Source of the DNA: J027 sp034437655
Lineage (GTDB): Bacteria; Chloroflexota; Anaerolineae; Aggregatilineales; J027
DNA: 64,000 bases
NCBI GenBank assembly: GCA_034437655.1
Contig: DAOTTU010000080.1
Coordinates: 1-64,000 of the forward strand
Reading direction: 5' to 3'
The position numbers and the translations under genes are program-made. The notes under the pieces are model-generated. The model saw nothing but the letters and a program-made list of their open reading frames with translations. It did no database searches and had not been told where the DNA came from. Positions 52,118 through 61,648 of the stretch are shown piece after piece (position 1 is the first letter of the stretch; each line of letters opens with the position of its first letter).

Positions 52118-52161
52118 TGTTCGCAGGCTGAGTACGTCATACACCATCTTGTTAAATGGGA

Positions 52162-52203
52162 ATGCCCACATCGCAGCCAGCAAAACGGCGGTGTGGGCAT
52201 CTT
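52162..52203 (+). terminator. Hairpin, possible terminator after LysM lipoprotein
   Basis: ATGCCCACA (52162-52170) pairs perfectly with TGTGGGCAT (52192-52200), with a 21-base loop holding a further partial pairing. Only CTT follows, so termination may depend on other factors. Confidence 0.5.
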
Positions 52204-52233
52204 GCATATGCATGATAAACGGAGTAAACCGCA

Positions 52234-52782
52234 ATGCCTGACCAGTCGCACCCGCTTCATGAAACCACCATTGAAGAAAAAACTCTCTATGATGGCAGCC
52301 TGCTGCATGTGAAATATAAGACCATTGAGCTACCCAATGGGCAACGCGCTGGCCGCGAAATCGTTGAACATCCTGGCGCAGTAGCAATGGTGCCGATTTT
52401 ACCGACAGGCGAGATCATGTTGATTCGGCAATTTCGCACTGCAACCCAAAGCGTACTCTATGAAATTCCGGCTGGTACCTTGGAACCTGATGAGGATCCT
52501 CTAGTAGCCGCTGTTCGCGAGTTGCGCGAAGAAATTGGGTATCGTGCGGAAAAATTGCAAAAACTCGGTGGTATTCACGTTGCACCCGGCTATTCTACAG
52601 AATACATCCACATTTATCTTGCAACACAGCTACACCACGCCCCCCTTGCAGGCGATGCAGATGAACTCATCATGCCCCATCCTGTATCTATGGATGAAGC
52701 GCTTACCCTGATTCGTGACGGGCGCATCACAGACGCCAAAACAGTGAGCGGGCTCTTGCTGGCAGCACAACAGATGGGCTGA
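52234..52782 (+). CDS. NUDIX hydrolase (ADP-ribose pyrophosphatase-like)
   Basis: The 182-residue hydrolase has a complete NUDIX box GX5EX7REUXEEXGU, from GTLEPDEDPLVAAV to RELREEIGY (about residues 75-97). The N-terminal YDGSLLHVKYKTIELPNG and the later HVAPGYSTEYIHIYLATQ resemble ADP-ribose pyrophosphatases such as NudF. It should cut a pyrophosphate bond in ADP-ribose or a related nucleotide. A strong terminator follows at 52938-52977. Confidence 0.92.
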   Translation: MPDQSHPLHETTIEEKTLYDGSLLHVKYKTIELPNGQRAGREIVEHPGAVAMVPILPTGEIMLIRQFRTATQSVLYEIPAGTLEPDEDPLVAAVRELREEIGYRAEKLQKLGGIHVAPGYSTEYIHIYLATQLHHAPLAGDADELIMPHPVSMDEALTLIRDGRITDAKTVSGLLLAAQQMG

Positions 52783-52937
52783 AATTTGTTGGTTTGATAC
52801 AACGTTCAGCGCGATATTTGTGCAAAACAACTGTGTAACACCCAGCAACTACCCGGTACGCTAAAGTCAGCACAGTAAACTTTTGTGGTTTTGAAAACTT
52901 GGTCATCAAGTTCCAGAAACTGCACATGGGGATACCA

Positions 52938-52979
52938 AAAATCCGTTGGCCGTCATGGGGGCTGGTCAGCGGATTTTTG
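52938..52979 (+). terminator. Intrinsic terminator after NUDIX gene
   Basis: AAAATCCGTTGGCC (52938-52951) pairs with GGTCAGCGGATTTT (52964-52977) across 12 bases, allowing G-T pairs, and ends in a T run. The rest of the 310-base gap (52783-53093) shows no other feature. Confidence 0.85.
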
Positions 52980-53093
52980 CGTTCAGCAGATAGGCACCCA
53001 CCACCCCAATAATTTTGCCCTATCGGCCACCTTCGGTATACTGCCTTTTTGAAAAACCCTGACTATTCACTTCATATTCTCAAGGATGTGCTG

Positions 53094-54023
53094 ATGTTCG
53101 GTTCTGCTGTGCTTGATACGGCAATTGGTTTATTACTGGTGTTTTTTACGGTTAGCACCGTATGCTCTAATATCTATACGTTGATTGCACGCATGATTAA
53201 CGCGCGTGGCAAACTCTTGAACAATACGTTGCAAAGGCTCCTCGGTGAACACTTGCTAGAGGAAATCCTCACACACCCCATGATCGGTGAAACAAAGCTC
53301 AAAAATATGAGATTACTTGGGTTCGACATTCAATACGAACGTAACCCGGAATGGATTGACCCGACACAGTTTTCGATAGTGCTAGCCGATATTTGTATGA
53401 AAGCCAAAAATGTCAGCGATATCACCCGCGTGTTGCCAGCCCGCCTCAGTGATCCGGTAGAATACTTCGTACAACAACTCCAGGAAGGTCGCCGTACCTA
53501 CGAAGAACTCACCCATGACATTGAACATTGGTACAACAACACCATGAATCAGCTTACTGATATTTTTAAGCGCTATTCTCAACTATTCATTGCCGTGATC
53601 GCGCTTGTCATTACGCTGCTGTTTAATATCAACACCCTTGTTATTACAGACACGCTCTGGCAATCCCCAACTTTACGTGATGCTGTTGTCGAAGCTGCGA
53701 ATGCACAGGTGGTTGTCTCTAATCAAAACCCTGACGCTGAACTACCGCCAGATGCTTCCATTGCACAGGTAGTTGAAGAAGATTTGAGCAACTTGACGGT
53801 TTTGAATATTCCGATTGGCTGGACACCAGATGAACTAGGCCAATTGGGGCTGCCTGATGAACTAGCGATGGCTGAAAATCGGAGCAGCGGTGCCCCGTCA
53901 GTCTTTATTATGATAATAGGATGGGGTATTACGATTGGTGCTGCGATGTTTGGCGCACCGTTTTGGTTTGACCTACTCAACAAGGTTGTCAGTTTACGAG
54001 GGTCGCGCGACAACAAGTCCTAG
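53094..54023 (+). CDS. Uncharacterised three-helix membrane protein
   Basis: The 309-residue protein has an N-terminal membrane helix (DTAIGLLLVFFTVSTVCSNI), a cytosolic helical region, a second helix (LFIAVIALVITLLFNINTLV) and a third (VFIMIIGWGITIGAAMFGAP). I do not recognise the family. ATG 53094 has AAGGATG upstream. A TTG at 53049 begins a longer frame that reads like leader sequence. It converges on a lipoprotein gene with a four-base overlap of coding ends. Confidence 0.65.
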   Translation: MFGSAVLDTAIGLLLVFFTVSTVCSNIYTLIARMINARGKLLNNTLQRLLGEHLLEEILTHPMIGETKLKNMRLLGFDIQYERNPEWIDPTQFSIVLADICMKAKNVSDITRVLPARLSDPVEYFVQQLQEGRRTYEELTHDIEHWYNNTMNQLTDIFKRYSQLFIAVIALVITLLFNINTLVITDTLWQSPTLRDAVVEAANAQVVVSNQNPDAELPPDASIAQVVEEDLSNLTVLNIPIGWTPDELGQLGLPDELAMAENRSSGAPSVFIMIIGWGITIGAAMFGAPFWFDLLNKVVSLRGSRDNKS

Positions 54024-54871
54024 TCTGCGAAGGCCGCGTAATCAAGGCCAACAACACGTGCCTGGATGCTTACAATATCGTCCACCGCAACGTCGTCTGG
54101 CAGCGGGGGCAGCATCGCTTCGACAATAAGTGTAGCCCCCGGTTGCCAGACGACATTATCGACGTTTTCAAAAGCGGAAAGTCCAGACACAATTTGCCCG
54201 GCACTAATTGTAATCAACGCGTCGTTTGCACCATAGAACACAAAATGGACGATGGGTGTCAGCAGCGGGCGTTCTGAAGGGTTTAAAACCTCACCACGTG
54301 CAACATCACCCGCATCGTTGAGGAGCAATTCTGCTGTATCATCAACCCCCAGAATACTGGTCGCATTTACTTCAGCGGCTTCGGAACGTGAGGCCTGTAC
54401 AGCGATGAACGCATCGTCATATATTATTAAATCTGCAATTGGATAGCGCTCTGTAATGGCGATAGTATCCCCGACAGCAATATTACCTTGCGCAGTACGA
54501 AAGGTTGACGAACTGAGCCGAATGCCATCACTATCGAGCAGTGTTATCAGTGTTTCGCCTCGTGCAATCATCGCGTTGCTGTCGTTGCGCACCAATAGCC
54601 CAACAACCAATGTGTTGTCGACGACATATTTGGTACTGTCAACAATCGTCAATCCGTCAAAAGCGCGAAATTCTGCCGGGAGTGGTACATTGCCAAGAAA
54701 GGTTGGTCCAGAAGGGCCGGCACCGGGGTCAAATACTGCTTCACCGGGGTCAGTAGGAGCCGGTGCTAGTGTTGGAGGTGCTGGTTCGTCGTCGTCGGTC
54801 TGAGTTTCACAGGCAATAAGCCCTCCAACCAACATCACCACACACAAAAAGAAACGCCATCCACGTAACAT
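54020..54871 (-). CDS. Uncharacterised lipoprotein with FxLYD-like domains
   Basis: The 283-residue protein has a lipoprotein signal (FFLCVVMLVGGLIACETQ) and a Pro-rich linker. Two beta-rich halves follow, with VDNTLVVGLLVRNDSNAMIA and LLNDAGDVARGEVLNPSERP. These resemble the conserved extracellular beta modules that describe gain or loss of charge-rich partners (FxLYD-like). The match is tentative, with no catalytic residues. Its end overlaps that of the convergent membrane protein gene by four bases. Confidence 0.68.
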   Translation of the reverse strand: MLRGWRFFLCVVMLVGGLIACETQTDDDEPAPPTLAPAPTDPGEAVFDPGAGPSGPTFLGNVPLPAEFRAFDGLTIVDSTKYVVDNTLVVGLLVRNDSNAMIARGETLITLLDSDGIRLSSSTFRTAQGNIAVGDTIAITERYPIADLIIYDDAFIAVQASRSEAAEVNATSILGVDDTAELLLNDAGDVARGEVLNPSERPLLTPIVHFVFYGANDALITISAGQIVSGLSAFENVDNVVWQPGATLIVEAMLPPLPDDVAVDDIVSIQARVVGLDYAAFAD

Positions 54872-54904
54872 AGGCCCCTCATCTACACAAAAGATTACGA
54901 TTGG

Positions 54905-55453
54905 CTAATTTGATTCTGGCGAGCCCAGGGGTGATGGCGTAAAGCTCGACATGCCAAGCAGCCCCCGGTCTGTTTCCCAGGGATAGATAATATAGGCGTC
55001 GGTAATCGCGCCATAAAAATCAGGTTCAGCCTTGGTGAACAATGACCGATAGGGGTTAAAGTGGAATACGCAGGTGTAAGAGGTGGCCCCACCAGCCTCA
55101 CAACGACTCCGTACAGCGGTACTGGTACGGCCGCTGCCCCACACATCATCAACGGTTAAAATGCGCCGCCCATCTAGAAGATCGTCACTCGGAAACTGCA
55201 AAAATTTTGGCCAGATGCGTCGTTCATCGGCACCCGTCAATGTATCGATCGTAGCAAAGCTAACGGCTGCTGTCAGCACCTCTGAAATTTCGAGTGCTTC
55301 TGCGAGAAGCCCCCCCGGTACGATACCGCCACGGGTAATCAGAATCATGGCATCGAAAGACCCGACGCTACGCAATTGTGGGACAAGGACGTCGACGATC
55401 CTGTCAACGTCATCCCACGTGAGAACCTCCTGACGAGGTGGTTGCTGTGACAT
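54905..55453 (-). CDS. Type I phosphoribosyltransferase
   Basis: The 182-residue protein carries the PRPP-binding loop ILTVDDVWGSGRTS with the two acidic residues, and an early MILITRGGIVPGGLLAEAL segment. It is similar in layout to xanthine-guanine or hypoxanthine phosphoribosyltransferases, which attach PRPP ribose to a purine base. The base specificity cannot be fixed by eye. It is downstream of the PH-like gene on the same strand. Confidence 0.85.
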   Translation of the reverse strand: MSQQPPRQEVLTWDDVDRIVDVLVPQLRSVGSFDAMILITRGGIVPGGLLAEALEISEVLTAAVSFATIDTLTGADERRIWPKFLQFPSDDLLDGRRILTVDDVWGSGRTSTAVRSRCEAGGATSYTCVFHFNPYRSLFTKAEPDFYGAITDAYIIYPWETDRGLLGMSSFTPSPLGSPESN

Positions 55454-55488
55454 ACCGAAAAATACCTTTTATGGTTTTACGAAAAAAA

Positions 55489-55929
55489 TTACGTTTCGAT
55501 GCGTGTTTTGTTGCCTGTGTCATCACCCGCACCGAAAGGTGTGCCATCATATTTGCCATCTTGCAGATCAAAAATCAAGTCTTTAAGCTTATGGGGCTTG
55601 GCAATACCCTGAAAAGAGATTTCAGGACCACTACTGCCCGCCGACTGAATTTCAATGCGCCCATAGCCCAAAATTGCCTCAATCACCGCTGTTTTTACAG
55701 AAACGTCCGTAATGTTTTTGATCTGCATGGCGGTTTCCTCACCACCGATAACATTACCTGTCCGCTGAATAACGCGACGTGTTGTGATCGTGATGACATT
55801 CCGCCGCCATAGCAAAAGCCAGTAGAGCCCCAGAGTGAAAATTGTCCGCACCCAGAACCCAGCCGTGCGGGTACTACGACGAAATTCTGCAATGACCATT
55901 TCATCTTGAGAGGGTTGAGGTGATGCCAT
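55489..55929 (-). CDS. PH-like (bPH/YdbS-type) membrane-associated protein
   Basis: The 146-residue protein has a short hydrophobic region (GFWVRTIFTLGLYWLLLWRR) and a bacterial pleckstrin-homology-like domain with VITITTRRVIQRTGNVIGG, followed by IKNITDVSVKTAVIEAILGY. The family binds membranes or proteins and lacks enzymatic motifs. It precedes the phosphoribosyltransferase gene by 35 bases. Confidence 0.8.
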   Translation of the reverse strand: MASPQPSQDEMVIAEFRRSTRTAGFWVRTIFTLGLYWLLLWRRNVITITTRRVIQRTGNVIGGEETAMQIKNITDVSVKTAVIEAILGYGRIEIQSAGSSGPEISFQGIAKPHKLKDLIFDLQDGKYDGTPFGAGDDTGNKTRIET

Positions 55930-56087
55930 GTTATGCTCCTTGTTCGTTTGCCGGAAAACTACCTAAAGTTTCTTCGTTTTGGGATTGACTGTCAAGCCAC
56001 GTTATAATCAACATGAAATCGGCAAAACACCTTACTTTACAAGGTTCTTGCCCCCTTAAACCTGCAAAATTTACCCTGGAGTGCGCT

Positions 56088-57650
56088 ATGCTTCGTGATT
56101 ACCGCAATGAACCGCTTACTGACTTCACCAACCCAGACAACATAGCCGCCTTTGAATCGGCGCTGGAACTGGTACGTTCTCAACTTGGTCAACAGTACCC
56201 GATGGTGATTAACGGCAAAGAAGTATGGTCGGACGCGACCTTCGACTCCATCAACCCGGCACGCCCTTCTGAAATTGTCGGGACGGTAGTCAATGGTACG
56301 GCCGAACATGCTGACCAGGCCATCCGAGCAGCCTATGATGCCTTCCAAAGCTGGCAATATACCCCTGCCCACGAACGAGCCCGTTATTTGCTGCGTGCTG
56401 CTTCAGAAATGCGCCGCCGCAAGCATGAGTTTTCTGCCTGGATGGTCTTCGAAGTAGGCAAGAGTTGGGTTGAAGCTGATGCTGACACCGCTGAAGCGAT
56501 CGACTTCCTTGAATACTATGCCCGTCAAATAATGCAGATGCAACACACCAGCGATTTATTGACCCCGTTTCCGACTGAAGAACTCCGGCTCGACTACATT
56601 CCGCTGGGCGTTGGTGCAGTGATTCCGCCGTGGAACTTTGCCAACGCGATTATGACCGGGATGACAACCGCATCGCTGGTAACCGGCAACGCCGTGGTCC
56701 AAAAACCCGCCGAGCAAGCCACGGTGATCGCCTACAAATTATGCGAACTGTTCTGGGAACAGAATATTCCGGCGGGTGTGCTGAACTATGTCACCGGGCC
56801 AGGCGAGGTCGTCGGTGGGGCGATGGTAGACCACCCACTGACACGCTTCATTGCTTTTACAGGCTCGAAGGAAGTTGGGCTACGGATTTATGAACGTGCT
56901 GCTAAAGTTCATCCTGGTCAAAAATGGCTAAAGCGCACCATCCTCGAAATGGGTGGCAAAGACGCCATTGTAGTCGATGAAACCGCCGACCTTGAAGCGG
57001 CTGCCGCTGGTATTGTCAGTAGTGCGTTTGGCTTTCAAGGGCAAAAATGCTCAGCCGGAAGCCGTGCAATCATCGTGCGCGATGTCTATGATCATGTGAC
57101 CAATCGTGTCGTTGAACTGACGAAGGAACTGACGGTGGGTGAGACTGATAAGTCTCAAGACGTGTACATGGGGGCCGTCGTAGACAAAGACGCCTTCGAC
57201 AAGATTATGCACTACATCGCAATTGGGCGCGAGAATCACCCATTGCTGGCTGGTGGCAACGCCATCGAGACAGAATCCAGCGGCTACTTCATTGAACCCA
57301 CTATTTTCGGGGATGTTCCGCCGGACGCCATTATCGCTCAAGAGGAAATCTTCGGGCCGGTGGTCGCCATGATGCCCGCTGCGGACTTCGATGAAGCACT
57401 GCAAATTTTCAACAACACCGATTATGGGCTAACGGGCTCGTTGTATTCGCAAGATCGTCGCCGCATCGAACGTGCCCGCCGTGAAATGTTCGTTGGGAAC
57501 CTCTATTTCAACCGTAAATGCACTGGCTCGCTGGTCGGGGTGCATCCTTTCGGTGGCTTTAATATGAGCGGTACTGACAGCAAAGCGGGTGGACCAGATT
57601 ACCTGCTGCTGTTCACGCAGGCCAAGAGCATTACTGAATATTTACCCTGA
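56088..57650 (+). CDS. rocA: 1-pyrroline-5-carboxylate dehydrogenase
   Basis: The 520-residue aldehyde dehydrogenase oxidises glutamate semialdehyde (from proline or arginine) to glutamate with NAD. Features are VINGKEVWSDATFDSINPARP, VIPPWNFANAIMTGMT, FTGSKEVGLRIYERA, LEMGGKDAIVV and the catalytic cysteine in FQGQKCSAGSRAII. The length and the motif set match the RocA/PruA type rather than general aldehyde dehydrogenases. ATG 56088 has GGAG upstream. The longer frame from 56013 is rejected. No proline dehydrogenase gene is near. Confidence 0.93.
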   Translation: MLRDYRNEPLTDFTNPDNIAAFESALELVRSQLGQQYPMVINGKEVWSDATFDSINPARPSEIVGTVVNGTAEHADQAIRAAYDAFQSWQYTPAHERARYLLRAASEMRRRKHEFSAWMVFEVGKSWVEADADTAEAIDFLEYYARQIMQMQHTSDLLTPFPTEELRLDYIPLGVGAVIPPWNFANAIMTGMTTASLVTGNAVVQKPAEQATVIAYKLCELFWEQNIPAGVLNYVTGPGEVVGGAMVDHPLTRFIAFTGSKEVGLRIYERAAKVHPGQKWLKRTILEMGGKDAIVVDETADLEAAAAGIVSSAFGFQGQKCSAGSRAIIVRDVYDHVTNRVVELTKELTVGETDKSQDVYMGAVVDKDAFDKIMHYIAIGRENHPLLAGGNAIETESSGYFIEPTIFGDVPPDAIIAQEEIFGPVVAMMPAADFDEALQIFNNTDYGLTGSLYSQDRRRIERARREMFVGNLYFNRKCTGSLVGVHPFGGFNMSGTDSKAGGPDYLLLFTQAKSITEYLP

Positions 57651-57808
57651 ATTTCAGGGGATATTGACCGTCTGGGGTGCAGCGATTGGTGGCTATAACC
57701 GCCGTACTGCATGACCAGACGGTGCAATGAACTTGCACAAAAAGATGCTTTTTCCTTACAATGAAGGCATTCAATTCTAGGTATGCCGAGTTGTGACACA
57801 GGAAACTT

Positions 57809-59527
57809 ATGGAACTGACAGAGACACAATCAACAAGCAAGCAACCTCGTCAGCAGTGGCGACTATTCGCAGGTTTGGGTGCAATAGTGCTGCTGAACGT
57901 TTTGATTTTCGTCGTTGTCGCGACACTCAGTGCCCCGCAGCCCGTCGCCGCACAGGGTGATGGTGGGGATGATGATGACGATAAGCTGACGCCGATTGAC
58001 TTTTACCCCTCGCGTTTTGAAGAAGGCGCTATGGCCTATTCACTGCGCGACCCATGGCCAAAAACGGACCTGACCTTCTACTTCATCAATTGCCCCTCGC
58101 GGCTAGACTGCAACGCGGCTCACAACGCCATCCGGGGTGCATTTCAGGAATGGGCAACTGTCTCTGCGTTGACGTTTCGTGAGGTGAATAACGTCGCTGA
58201 AGCTGACATTGAGGTGACGTTTACCGCCAACGACCCCGAAGGTGTGCTTGGCACTGTGGGCGATGTGTTGGCCTATAACTATTTTCCGCGCTATGGCGGT
58301 GACATGTTCATTGACGACGCCGAGCCGTGGACAATTGGCGGCGGCGGTGACTTTGACCTGATTATGACTGCTATTCATGAAATCGGTCACGGCATCGGGC
58401 TTGATCACAGCGAGTACAAAGAAGCTATCATGTACCCCTATGCGGGTTTCGCTACAGGCCTCGCTGACGACGATATTCAGGCTGTGCAAGAACTTTATGG
58501 CCCACCACCTGGCCCCGACACCACTGTCGAAGCGGATGTCGAAGGGCCGCGTGAGCCGCTTGGTACCATTGACCTGACCGTTAATGCCAGCGCTACGGAA
58601 AAGGGCACCGTCAGCGACGATACGCCTTACAATATCTGGAATCTGGATGTTGCAGCCGGTACGACTGTCACCGTCACCATGTACCAGGCCAGCGGTAACC
58701 TGGACCCCTACATCGGTATTCTGACCGAAGACTTATCGACGGTCCTCGTTGAAAATGACAACTGGAATGGGGACAATGCGCGGGTGGTGTACACCTTTGA
58801 GGCTGGCGGTCGCTATAAGATTGTCGCTACACGCTTTGACCTTGAAGGCGGCGACACGTCGGGCACATATAACCTCACCATTGAAACCACCGCGCAAGGA
58901 CAACCACCGGCCGAAGCCCCCCCGGCCCCACAGACGATAACCTGGCGCATCACAAACTTCTCAGACGTTGTCTTGTGCGAAATCTACTTCAGCCCGACTT
59001 CTAGCCCCACCTGGGGAGAAAACCAGATTGTTGAAGTTGACCCGTTGCAAGATGGGTTCTACTATGAATGGCAGCAACCCCCCGATAGTTACGACGTTCA
59101 GGTGTGGGATTGTTTGGGGAACAGCCTTGAATTTTACGACATCAATGCCACGCGCAACGTTGACGTGCAAATCTACCAGAATCGTATTGACGTCTCGCCA
59201 CTTAACCCCGGTGCAGACGCAGCTACCGCCCCCGATGATGCCCCAACGGTACTATACCAATGGCGGGTGTCGAATTATGCAGATGTCCCGCTGTGTGGCA
59301 TTTACTTCAGCCCGACCATCGACGACACCTGGAGCCTGAACCAGATCAGTGATGTTGATCCGTTGCAAGCAGGCTTTTACTATGAATGGGAACTTGCGCC
59401 CGACACATACGACATCCGTGTTGAAGACTGTAGCGAGGGTTTCCTTGAACTATATGAGATCACCCTTGCACAGGACACTGAGCTAGCAATCAGCAATGAC
59501 AATATCCAGGCACGCCCGCTGGAGTAA
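57809..59527 (+). CDS. Secreted matrixin-like zinc metalloprotease with tandem C-terminal repeats
   Basis: The 572-residue protein has an N-terminal hydrophobic segment (LGAIVLLNVLIFVVVATL) and a proteolytic domain with the zinc motif AIHEIGHGIGLDH (His190, Glu191, His194, His200) and a Met-turn at YKEAIMYP. A pre-peptidase C-terminal-like (PPC) beta domain (LTVNASATEKGTVSDDTPYN) follows. The last part is two copies of an 85-residue module starting WRITNFSDVVLCEIYFSP (about 377) and WRVSNYADVPLCGIYFSP (about 480), each with a cysteine pair. I do not recognise the repeat. A strong terminator follows. Confidence 0.87.
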   Translation: MELTETQSTSKQPRQQWRLFAGLGAIVLLNVLIFVVVATLSAPQPVAAQGDGGDDDDDKLTPIDFYPSRFEEGAMAYSLRDPWPKTDLTFYFINCPSRLDCNAAHNAIRGAFQEWATVSALTFREVNNVAEADIEVTFTANDPEGVLGTVGDVLAYNYFPRYGGDMFIDDAEPWTIGGGGDFDLIMTAIHEIGHGIGLDHSEYKEAIMYPYAGFATGLADDDIQAVQELYGPPPGPDTTVEADVEGPREPLGTIDLTVNASATEKGTVSDDTPYNIWNLDVAAGTTVTVTMYQASGNLDPYIGILTEDLSTVLVENDNWNGDNARVVYTFEAGGRYKIVATRFDLEGGDTSGTYNLTIETTAQGQPPAEAPPAPQTITWRITNFSDVVLCEIYFSPTSSPTWGENQIVEVDPLQDGFYYEWQQPPDSYDVQVWDCLGNSLEFYDINATRNVDVQIYQNRIDVSPLNPGADAATAPDDAPTVLYQWRVSNYADVPLCGIYFSPTIDDTWSLNQISDVDPLQAGFYYEWELAPDTYDIRVEDCSEGFLELYEITLAQDTELAISNDNIQARPLE

Positions 59528-59568
59528 TCATCACACGCCATTGCAACCCGGATAACCATCTCTTTCAT

Positions 59569-59608
59569 GAGCGGCGGCTACAGCAGCAGTAGCATCCGCT
59601 CTTTTTTT
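59569..59608 (+). terminator. Intrinsic terminator after metalloprotease gene
   Basis: GAGCGG (59569-59574) pairs with CCGCTC (59596-59601), with an inner GCTAC/GTAGC pair, and is followed by seven T's (59602-59608). Confidence 0.9.
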
Positions 59609-59670
59609 GTGTGCTTGGCCCACCCGCTATAATTGAGTGCAGGATAACGCGAACCAAAAGGAGTAACATC

Positions 59671-60537
59671 ATGAAACTGGGCGTTGTATTGCCCCAAACG
59701 GAAATCGGTGACGATCCACAAGTATTGCGTGACTATATCGAGGTCGCAGAGGGGCTTGGCTATGATTATGTGTTGTGCTATGACCACGTCCTCGGCGCAA
59801 ACCCAGACCGCCCCAATTGGCGTGGGACTTATCCCTATACGCATGAAAGCATGTTTCATGAACCGTTTGTGACCTATGCCTGGATGGCCGCCTTGACCGA
59901 GCGCATTGAATTTGTGACCGGGATTTTGATCCTCCCACAACGACAGACCGCTCTTGTCGCCAAGCAGGCTGCACAACTTGATCGTCTTTCCAATGGACGG
60001 GTGCGTCTTGGAATTGGCGTTGGCTGGAACGCGGTTGAGTACGAAGCACTCAATGAAGATTTCACTGTGCGAGGACGACGCAGCGCAGAACAGGTGCATG
60101 TGTTACGTGAGCTATGGACAAAACCGCTGGTGACCTTCGAGGGCGAGTTCCACACCATCAACGACGTGGGCTTGAACCCGATGCCCGTTCAGCAACCTAT
60201 TCCGCTCTGGTTTGGGGGTGGTGCGGATGTTGTGCTGCGGCGCATGGCTCGGTTAGGCGATGGGTGGATGCCGAATACAATGTCTGTGGAGAAGCTCGAA
60301 CCCGTATGGGAAACTTTGCAGGGCTATGTTCAAGACGCAGGGCGTGACCCGGCCGAATTTGGATTAGATATGCGGATCACCATTCATCGTCACCCGCCAG
60401 CAACCTGGAGCGATGCGGTGCAACGCTGGCGAGATTTCGGGGCAACCCACCTCTGCATCAACACCATGGGCAACGGGTTGCATAGCAAAGACCACATCAG
60501 CGCGATCACATCTTTCTGGGAAACAATTCACGGCTAG
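59671..60537 (+). CDS. LLM-class (F420-dependent type) oxidoreductase
   Basis: The 288-residue protein has the luciferase-like TIM-barrel fold of flavin/F420 oxidoreductases. It starts MKLGVVLPQTEIGDDPQVLR and contains YDYVLCYDHVLGANP, ERIEFVTGILILPQRQTALVAKQAA and RVRLGIGVGWNAVEYEAL. The family commonly uses F420, though F420 use is inferred here. ATG 59671 has AAAGGAG upstream. The substrate is unknown. Confidence 0.9.
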   Translation: MKLGVVLPQTEIGDDPQVLRDYIEVAEGLGYDYVLCYDHVLGANPDRPNWRGTYPYTHESMFHEPFVTYAWMAALTERIEFVTGILILPQRQTALVAKQAAQLDRLSNGRVRLGIGVGWNAVEYEALNEDFTVRGRRSAEQVHVLRELWTKPLVTFEGEFHTINDVGLNPMPVQQPIPLWFGGGADVVLRRMARLGDGWMPNTMSVEKLEPVWETLQGYVQDAGRDPAEFGLDMRITIHRHPPATWSDAVQRWRDFGATHLCINTMGNGLHSKDHISAITSFWETIHG

Positions 60538-60602
60538 AGCAGGAACATTACGCAACGGTCAGGCGTTCCTTAAGTGAAACAAAGCAGAAAGGACGCTTGA
60601 CC

Positions 60603-60695
60603 ATGATACCGAGATTCAGTCGCCAGTTTCTGTTTTCATTGTTTATGCTGGTTGTGATTCTGATAACAGACGAAACCCTGACGTTTTATGGCTGA
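60603..60695 (+). CDS. Possible 30-residue membrane peptide
   Basis: A short frame begins at ATG 60603 with AAAGGAC about 12 bases upstream and encodes a basic N-terminus (MIPRFSRQ) and a hydrophobic stretch (FLFSLFMLVVILI). It ends at TGA 60693-60695, next to the end of the convergent AraC-Ogt gene. It may be a small membrane protein, or coding chance in a gap. Confidence 0.35.
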   Translation: MIPRFSRQFLFSLFMLVVILITDETLTFYG

Positions 60696-61556
60696 TCAAT
60701 GCGCGGCGTCGGGGTCCACTGCTGAACATGACCGCAGTGACTCCCACCCGATGATGGCCTGCTTGCGCACACTGCCCCAGCGATACCCACTGATCGCGCC
60801 GCTTTTGCGTATGACGCGGTGACAGGGAATTAAATAGCCGACCGGATTTTTTCCTATTGCTCCACCAACAGCCCGCGCTGCACTCGGCTTCCCAATCGCA
60901 GCGGCAACCTCTTCGTAAGTACTGAGTTCCCCTGTCGGTATTTTGAGCAATGCTTCCCACACGCGGATTTGAAAATTCGTGCCTTTGATATGTATGGCCA
61001 ATGCGCCGCTTTGTAGCTCAAAAATTTGGCGGGCAAGGGGTGCAAGCTGCTCACTGTCTTCGGTAAAGCTGGCATCTGGGAATTGTGCAACCAGTTCAGC
61101 GCGGGCAGTTTCGACATCCTCAACAAACGCCAGATGACAAATGCCCCGTGCCGTTGACGCAATCAGGCACAGCCCAAACGGAGAGTCTGCAACCATATAG
61201 CGAATGTCGAGCCCAGCGCCGCCATGCTTGTATTCACCCGGCGTCATCGCATACACATTGACTATCAAATCATGTAAGCGCCCAGTACTAGACAGCCCTA
61301 CATCATAGGCCGTGTCAAGGGTCGGGGTGTCTGCACGCAGGCGGTGTTGAGCAAAATCCGCTGTGAGGTACTGCACGAAGCGCTTGGGGCTGATACCGGC
61401 CCAACGTTGAAACAACCGTTGTAGATGATAGGTGCTCAGGTGAAGGTGCGCAGCCAGATCATCAAGTGTAGGTTGTTGCTTGAAATTGGCTTGCAAATAC
61501 TCAATGGCCTGGGCAATGCGCTGATAGTCCTCGTGTTGGGTAGGGTGTGTAGTCAT
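60696..61556 (-). CDS. AraC-type helix-turn-helix fused to O6-alkylguanine-DNA alkyltransferase
   Basis: The 286-residue protein has an N-terminal AraC DNA-binding region (LDDLAAHLHLSTYHLQRLFQ, GISPKRFVQYL) and a C-terminal alkyltransferase with the acceptor cysteine in PCHRVI and TYEEVAAAIGKPSAARAVGG before it. It is like Ada without the N-terminal zinc methyl-acceptor domain. It should repair O6-methylguanine and may regulate its own or related genes. ATG 61556 has AGGAGAA upstream. The longer frame from 61625 is rejected. Confidence 0.9.
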   Translation of the reverse strand: MTTHPTQHEDYQRIAQAIEYLQANFKQQPTLDDLAAHLHLSTYHLQRLFQRWAGISPKRFVQYLTADFAQHRLRADTPTLDTAYDVGLSSTGRLHDLIVNVYAMTPGEYKHGGAGLDIRYMVADSPFGLCLIASTARGICHLAFVEDVETARAELVAQFPDASFTEDSEQLAPLARQIFELQSGALAIHIKGTNFQIRVWEALLKIPTGELSTYEEVAAAIGKPSAARAVGGAIGKNPVGYLIPCHRVIRKSGAISGYRWGSVRKQAIIGWESLRSCSAVDPDAAH

Positions 61557-61648
61557 CCGGCAACTGTTCTCCTGCACTCTAAATGCGATATCTACAGGAT
61601 ACAGAAATGCGTCACTGCCAGACAATCCGATAGTTGCGCTGCTGCGAG

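Noticed and set aside
60541..60570. AGGAAC/GTTCCT inverted repeat after the LLM gene as a terminator
   Set aside because: The stem is only six bases and no T run follows.
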